Shown here piece after piece: positions 63,991 to 64,000 of a stretch of DNA of 64,000 nucleotides. Made by a program: the position numbers and the translations under genes. This DNA comes from Mytilisepta virgata (lineage: Eukaryota > Mollusca > Bivalvia > Mytilida > Mytilidae): positions 71,346,314 through 71,410,313 of the forward strand of contig CM051521.1 of NCBI GenBank assembly GCA_028015205.1. The letters run 5' to 3'. Positions within the stretch are counted from its first letter, which is position 1. Every line of letters begins with the position of its first letter. The notes under the pieces are model-generated. The model was not told the DNA's origin and did no database searches. It saw nothing but the letters and a program-made list of their open reading frames with translations.

Positions 63991-64000
63991 AACTTTTGAT

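Overview
This is an AT-rich piece of animal nuclear DNA, almost certainly from a bivalve mollusc and most likely a marine mussel (Mytilus-like). The support is spliceosomal exons with GT-AG borders, very long introns, and a dense load of repeat families that I recognise from bivalve genomes: the AGCTCACCTGGCC/CCATGTGAGCT palindrome, 'accttgacc' tandem arrays, and tRNA-derived SINEs. The species assignment is inference.

The main content is one partial plus-strand gene for a giant mucin-like, SEA-domain protein. I assembled it by matching splice sites and codon phases. The exons are 6904-6971 and 8217-8377 (second and last thirds of a SEA domain), 9202-13500 (1433 codons, 16-residue Ser/Thr repeats), probably 29535-29633 (33 codons, beside a decayed exon), 36564-40595 (1344 codons, 15-residue repeats), 42462-47734 (39 perfectly phased 15-residue repeats, a 10-residue array, then the first third of a second SEA domain), 49961-50028 and 51154-51299 (rest of SEA 2), and possibly the microexon 51668-51709. 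The phases chain without a break (0>2>1>1>1>1>0>2>1>1), giving more than 4,700 residues in the window. Both gene ends lie outside it or are unrecognised. Each SEA domain carries the Gly-Ser autoproteolysis motif (FRPGSI, FLPGSI). The predicted product is a very long, nearly cysteine-free, presumably O-glycosylated extracellular rod bounded by two SEA modules. Its biological role (mucus, epithelial surface, shell or byssus) cannot be read from the sequence.

By region: 1-6.9 kb holds microsatellites, a foldback, a reverse-transcriptase fossil and a tandem family. 6.9-13.5 kb holds SEA 1 and mucin exon A. 13.5-36.5 kb is intron with LINE and Penelope-like fossils, nested MITE/SINE and DNA-transposon insertions with target-site duplications, and a decaying mucin exon at 29.6-31.1 kb. 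36.5-51.7 kb holds mucin exons B and C and SEA 2. 51.7-64 kb is nested tandem repeats, a near-identical 403-bp inverted duplication, and a minus-strand LINE fossil at the right edge.

No rRNA, functional tRNA, CRISPR array or bacterial-type operon is present. I did not find a promoter, start codon or poly(A) site that I can assign firmly to the giant gene.
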